A stretch of DNA of 64,000 bases, from positions 59,950,408 to 60,014,407 of the forward strand of contig CM037875.1 in the NCBI GenBank assembly GCA_021292105.1, given 5' to 3'. The stretch's first letter is position 1. Each line of letters begins with the position of its first letter. Made by a program: the position numbers and the translations under genes. This document shows, piece by piece, positions 61,593 to 64,000 of the stretch. The notes beneath the pieces were generated by a model. It was not told where the DNA came from. It was given only the letters and a program-made list of their open reading frames with translations, and searched no databases. The DNA is from Anadara kagoshimensis. Taxonomy: Eukaryota > Mollusca > Bivalvia > Arcoida > Arcidae.

Positions 61593-64000
61593 TAAAACAT
61601 TTTGAATACGTCGTTGGCCCTTATATATTTAGTGACTCACTGGATTAACAATCCGCAAGGAAACGGACGGAAATGGTAATCTTTCAGAAATTACTATGGT
61701 TCATATTGAATAATTCTGTAAAGCAGAAAGACACAGACAGACAGTCGGGTGCAACAAAAACTATATAACCTGTTCGTTATGCTGTATATTCTAATTTACT
61801 ACATAAAATTTAAAAATAACATTGATCCAAAGTTAAATTTAAATTTATTACATGTCATAATTGAATTTGAAAAAATCCTGGACGAGGCAACTGCGCATGC
61901 CTCGTCGTCTGCCAATTGCCTCGTCTGCCTCTATAGTAGTTACGGCCCTGAATGTATTACATATTATACCTAGATATACCAGTCCATGATTTTTTTGTAT
62001 AACCGCAGCTATGTTACAACGCGTTGTAACACAGCTACCCTTTCCTATTCTTACCCTACATTTATATACCGTTGGACAGATTTATTAATTAAACTTTACC
62101 TGGAGCGGAACTATCCAAGATGCTTCAGGTGAACTGGCATAGTCGTGAGCAAAGAATCCCAACAGGAACCGCAGAGTGCCCCAAACACGCAGAACAATAA
62201 AAACAAACGGAACAAACAGAAGCTTTCTGTTGGCATCTTGGACAATATTTTTGGATCTCTTCTTCAGTTTTGATGTGGTTTTCTTTGACTAAGGAATAAA
62301 TTTATTAAAAAAGTCATTAAATGTGATGAAATGAAAAGTAAAGGTTATATTCAAAGAACTTAAAAATAAAGCATCAAGATATTTGAGAAAGCCGATTATA
62401 TATGACATTTCATTCAATTTGAAATATTTGTTATACATACAGAAAAACCTGTCTATAAAGGTCATCCAAGGGAACCAGAAAAAGTGGTCTTTATGGGCAG
62501 GTGGCTTTTATATACAGGTTCAATAAACATGAATAAATAGCAATTGGGATGAAAATTTGACTGATCTTTAAAACCAGGTGGCCCTTATAATATAGAGGTG
62601 ATCTTTAAGACAGGTTCGACTGTATTCTTAATTATTGTAATGTTTAAATTGCATTATCTCTGATAGAAGTGGACGCCCTCGTGTCACTCTGATAGCGTGT
62701 GGCCCATTGCTTCACGCTATGAAAACCAACACCAATATATTGAAAGGCGCTATAACACCATAATCATTTCATAAAAAGGCGCCATGAAGATCGCAGACAA
62801 TTTATAGACAAGATGCTATGAACACCACAATCTATTTACAGGCAATACAAAACTGTTGAAAACATTCCAACACTGAAGCGCGTTGTAAATTCTTTCTGGT
62901 AACGAGAACGCGGCATCGCATTAATGACTAGAATTTGTTCTATGTAATAGAATGCCTTACAACGTAAATTAAAAATTCAATTAATTTTCCTATTCAACAT
63001 TTAAACTGCATGCATTGAACAAAAGACCTTTAAATAAAATGTAAAACGTTGAATTATTTAACTTCCATTAAATACAAAAGGCATTTTTACTTTTTTAAAC
63101 AATAATAAATCTTACCATTTTCCAGATATAACAACTGACTGTTGTGTACAACACAACAATAAGAACATATGACAACATTTCCCAGAACTTCCCCGTAAAG
63201 AACTGCCAAAATAGTGCATTCTGGACTCGTGGATCTATCCAACACCAACTGGCTTGATCTAACGTCTGGTCGTAACCAAGTACGTCTACAGCCAACGCTA
63301 TCATGGTGACGAAACCTTTAAAAACGCGAAAGAAAAATGCAAAAGTTTTGATAAATAAACTATTTACATGTGCGTACAAGTATTGTGTAAGAAATTCCAT
63401 TAAGCTTTTTACGAAACGTTTGTTACGACAACGACTAAATTATATGTTTTGGCCGATGAGCCAATGACAGGAGCCATAAATAATGTCACAAGATAGAAAA
63501 ACAATACATTCTATAGAAAATTAAGTCTAGTCAGTTAAACAGGAGGCGCTTACCCTTCCGGAACACACGGTCTCACTTTCCTGGTAAAAGTCCAGGTGTT
63601 TAGCCTAATTTGCAAGGTATGGATATGTTTGGTATGTCTGTGTTTAGTTACTAAAGTCGTATCAGATGAGGCTCTAGACTAATTACAACAACAAAACACT
63701 TACCTGGTAGGCCCCAGCTTATAATGTGAAACAATTTCATGTAAGTTACAGTAAAAGCCGGCTGACTTTTCACAATACTGTAGAACAGACACACACCAAT
63801 GATAACCGTCCAGGAGAATGAACTGATGCTGGAGAATATTGTCAGAGCACTCTGGAACTTACAATATCCCAGATTATGGTTGATCACAGAGTTCTTACTA
63901 CAAAGCAACCAGATTACCCCCAGTATGTTACCAAACGCCGTAAGTGCATCCATTACACTCAGATATACTAAAAGTTTTCGACTAGGTGTTCTGAGTTCTC
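60179..64000 (-). CDS. GPR157-like seven-transmembrane receptor, 3' exons
   Basis: Four minus-strand exons join in phase: 64,000-63,704 (continues beyond the window), 63,315-63,116, 62,288-62,100 and 60,388-60,179 with stop. All have GT/AG sites (donors GTAAGT, GTAAGA, GTAAAG; acceptors TTTTTAAAG, TTCCTTAG, TTCTTACAG). Exon A holds two to three helices (KLLVYLSVMDALTAFGN; CKFQSALTIFSSISSFSWTV; ISWGLP). Exon B has WCWIDP and TGKFWEMLSYVLIVVLY. Exon C opens with a basic loop (SKLKKRSKN) then FVPFVFIVLRVWGTLRFLLG. Exon D has GFTNFVVYCFW, the last helix, and a cytoplasmic tail. The W-C-W-I-D, T-G-K-x-W-E-M and L-R-V-W-x-T motifs are those of GPR157, an orphan receptor related to cAMP-type receptors and linked to Gq signalling in vertebrates. 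The N-terminus and first helix are outside the window. Confidence 0.9.
60440..60705 (-). repeat. Family A repeat in GPR157-like intron
   Basis: GGACGCCCCATAGTTCCATG, GATTTCACACACGTGACGAG, CCTACCCTTCCGAAG, TCACTTCCCTGATGG, GACATGGATTGGTATATTTG in reverse order. Confidence 0.75.
61085..61330 (+). repeat. Family B repeat
   Basis: AACAGTGTTAATTTTACAGC, CAGTAGTGCTTAAACCAAAA, GGGGTTGAAAAATATCC, GAAATACTTTGCATAAGGGA and AACTAGCAGCAAATTTAGAC correspond to the units at 4,497-4,880. A (GT)n of about 25 bp lies at about 61,272-61,298. Confidence 0.45.
61447..61953. mobile_element. Candidate short element with GTCGTAACTA ends
   Basis: The left end ACGGTCGTAACTAGG and right end TAGTAGTTACGGCCCTG are imperfect inverted repeats. 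A 35-A homopolymer lies inside (61,556-61,590), and GACGAGGCAACTGCGCATGC marks the right part. It sits in a GPR157-like intron. Confidence 0.45.
61556..61590 (+). repeat. Poly(A) tract of 35
   Basis: Uninterrupted run of A inside the short element described at 61,447-61,953. Confidence 0.95.
62449..62630. repeat. Family C repeat in GPR157-like intron
   Basis: AACCTGTCTATAAAGGTCAT, GTGGTCTTTATGGGCAGGTG, TTTATATACAGGTTCAATAA, CAGGTGGCCCTTATAATATA and AAGACAGGTTCGACTGTA match 50,035-50,180 in order. Confidence 0.7.
62640..63110. other. GPR157-like intron, no further feature
   Basis: Intron sequence between exon B and exon C; I see no repeat or RNA signature beyond AT-rich DNA. Confidence 0.45.
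63520..63650 (-). repeat. Family A repeat fragment in GPR157-like intron
   Basis: TAAACAGGAGGCGCTTACCC, TTCCGGAACACACGGTCTC, CTGGTAAAAGTCCAGGTGTT, TAGCCTAATTTGCAAGG match the second half of family A in reverse. Confidence 0.7.

Overview
The window is eukaryotic, AT-rich and repeat-dense. It has intron-containing genes, tRNA-derived SINEs, MITEs, mariner and PIF/Harbinger relics, non-LTR fragments and two large Ty3/Gypsy LTR retrotransposons. The short repeats (AGGCCCATGGGCC...GCTCACCTGAG elements, GTTATCTCCCTTA motifs, tRNA-headed SINEs ending in an AAATATTCTTGAC-type tail) resemble those I associate with marine bivalve molluscs. That assignment is an inference and the species is not identified.
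Layout. 1-22 kb is mostly non-coding accessory DNA: at least ten copies of an unclassified ~330-bp repeat (here called family A), a dead mariner (6.7-8.3 kb), a ~1.7-kb-period duplication (9.9-13.1 kb), several minisatellites, degenerate LINE pieces, and two short coding exons (4.05-4.47 kb minus, 17.0-17.4 kb plus) that look like distant relatives of each other. 22.98-33.31 kb is Ty3/Gypsy element 1. It has 1.67-kb LTRs and a single long gag-protease-integrase ORF from which reverse transcriptase and RNase H are missing in frame; its 3' LTR is split by a ~2-kb insertion. 33.39-43.28 kb is Ty3/Gypsy element 2. It has 1.8-1.9-kb LTRs, a tRNA-Lys-type primer site, a gag/pol overlap with a textbook -1 frameshift heptamer, and one broken frame at the protease-RT junction. 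Both elements are flanked by the 4-bp target duplication CATA.
43.3-54.7 kb holds palindromic elements, SINEs, a 1.27-kb bivalve-type repeat and a PIF/Harbinger locus. In that locus an apparently intact three-exon MADF-BESS gene (plus strand) and a decayed transposase (minus strand) are convergent, with their exons interleaved in each other's introns. 55.1-56.2 kb encodes a membrane-anchored FkbM-family methyltransferase. 60.2-64.0 kb (minus) holds the last four exons of a GPR157-like seven-transmembrane receptor whose 5' end lies beyond the window.
Only the FkbM-like gene and the GPR157-like gene look like ordinary host genes. The two small paralogous exons may belong to an undescribed lineage-specific family, and the MADF-BESS gene is a candidate for either an active element's accessory factor or co-option.
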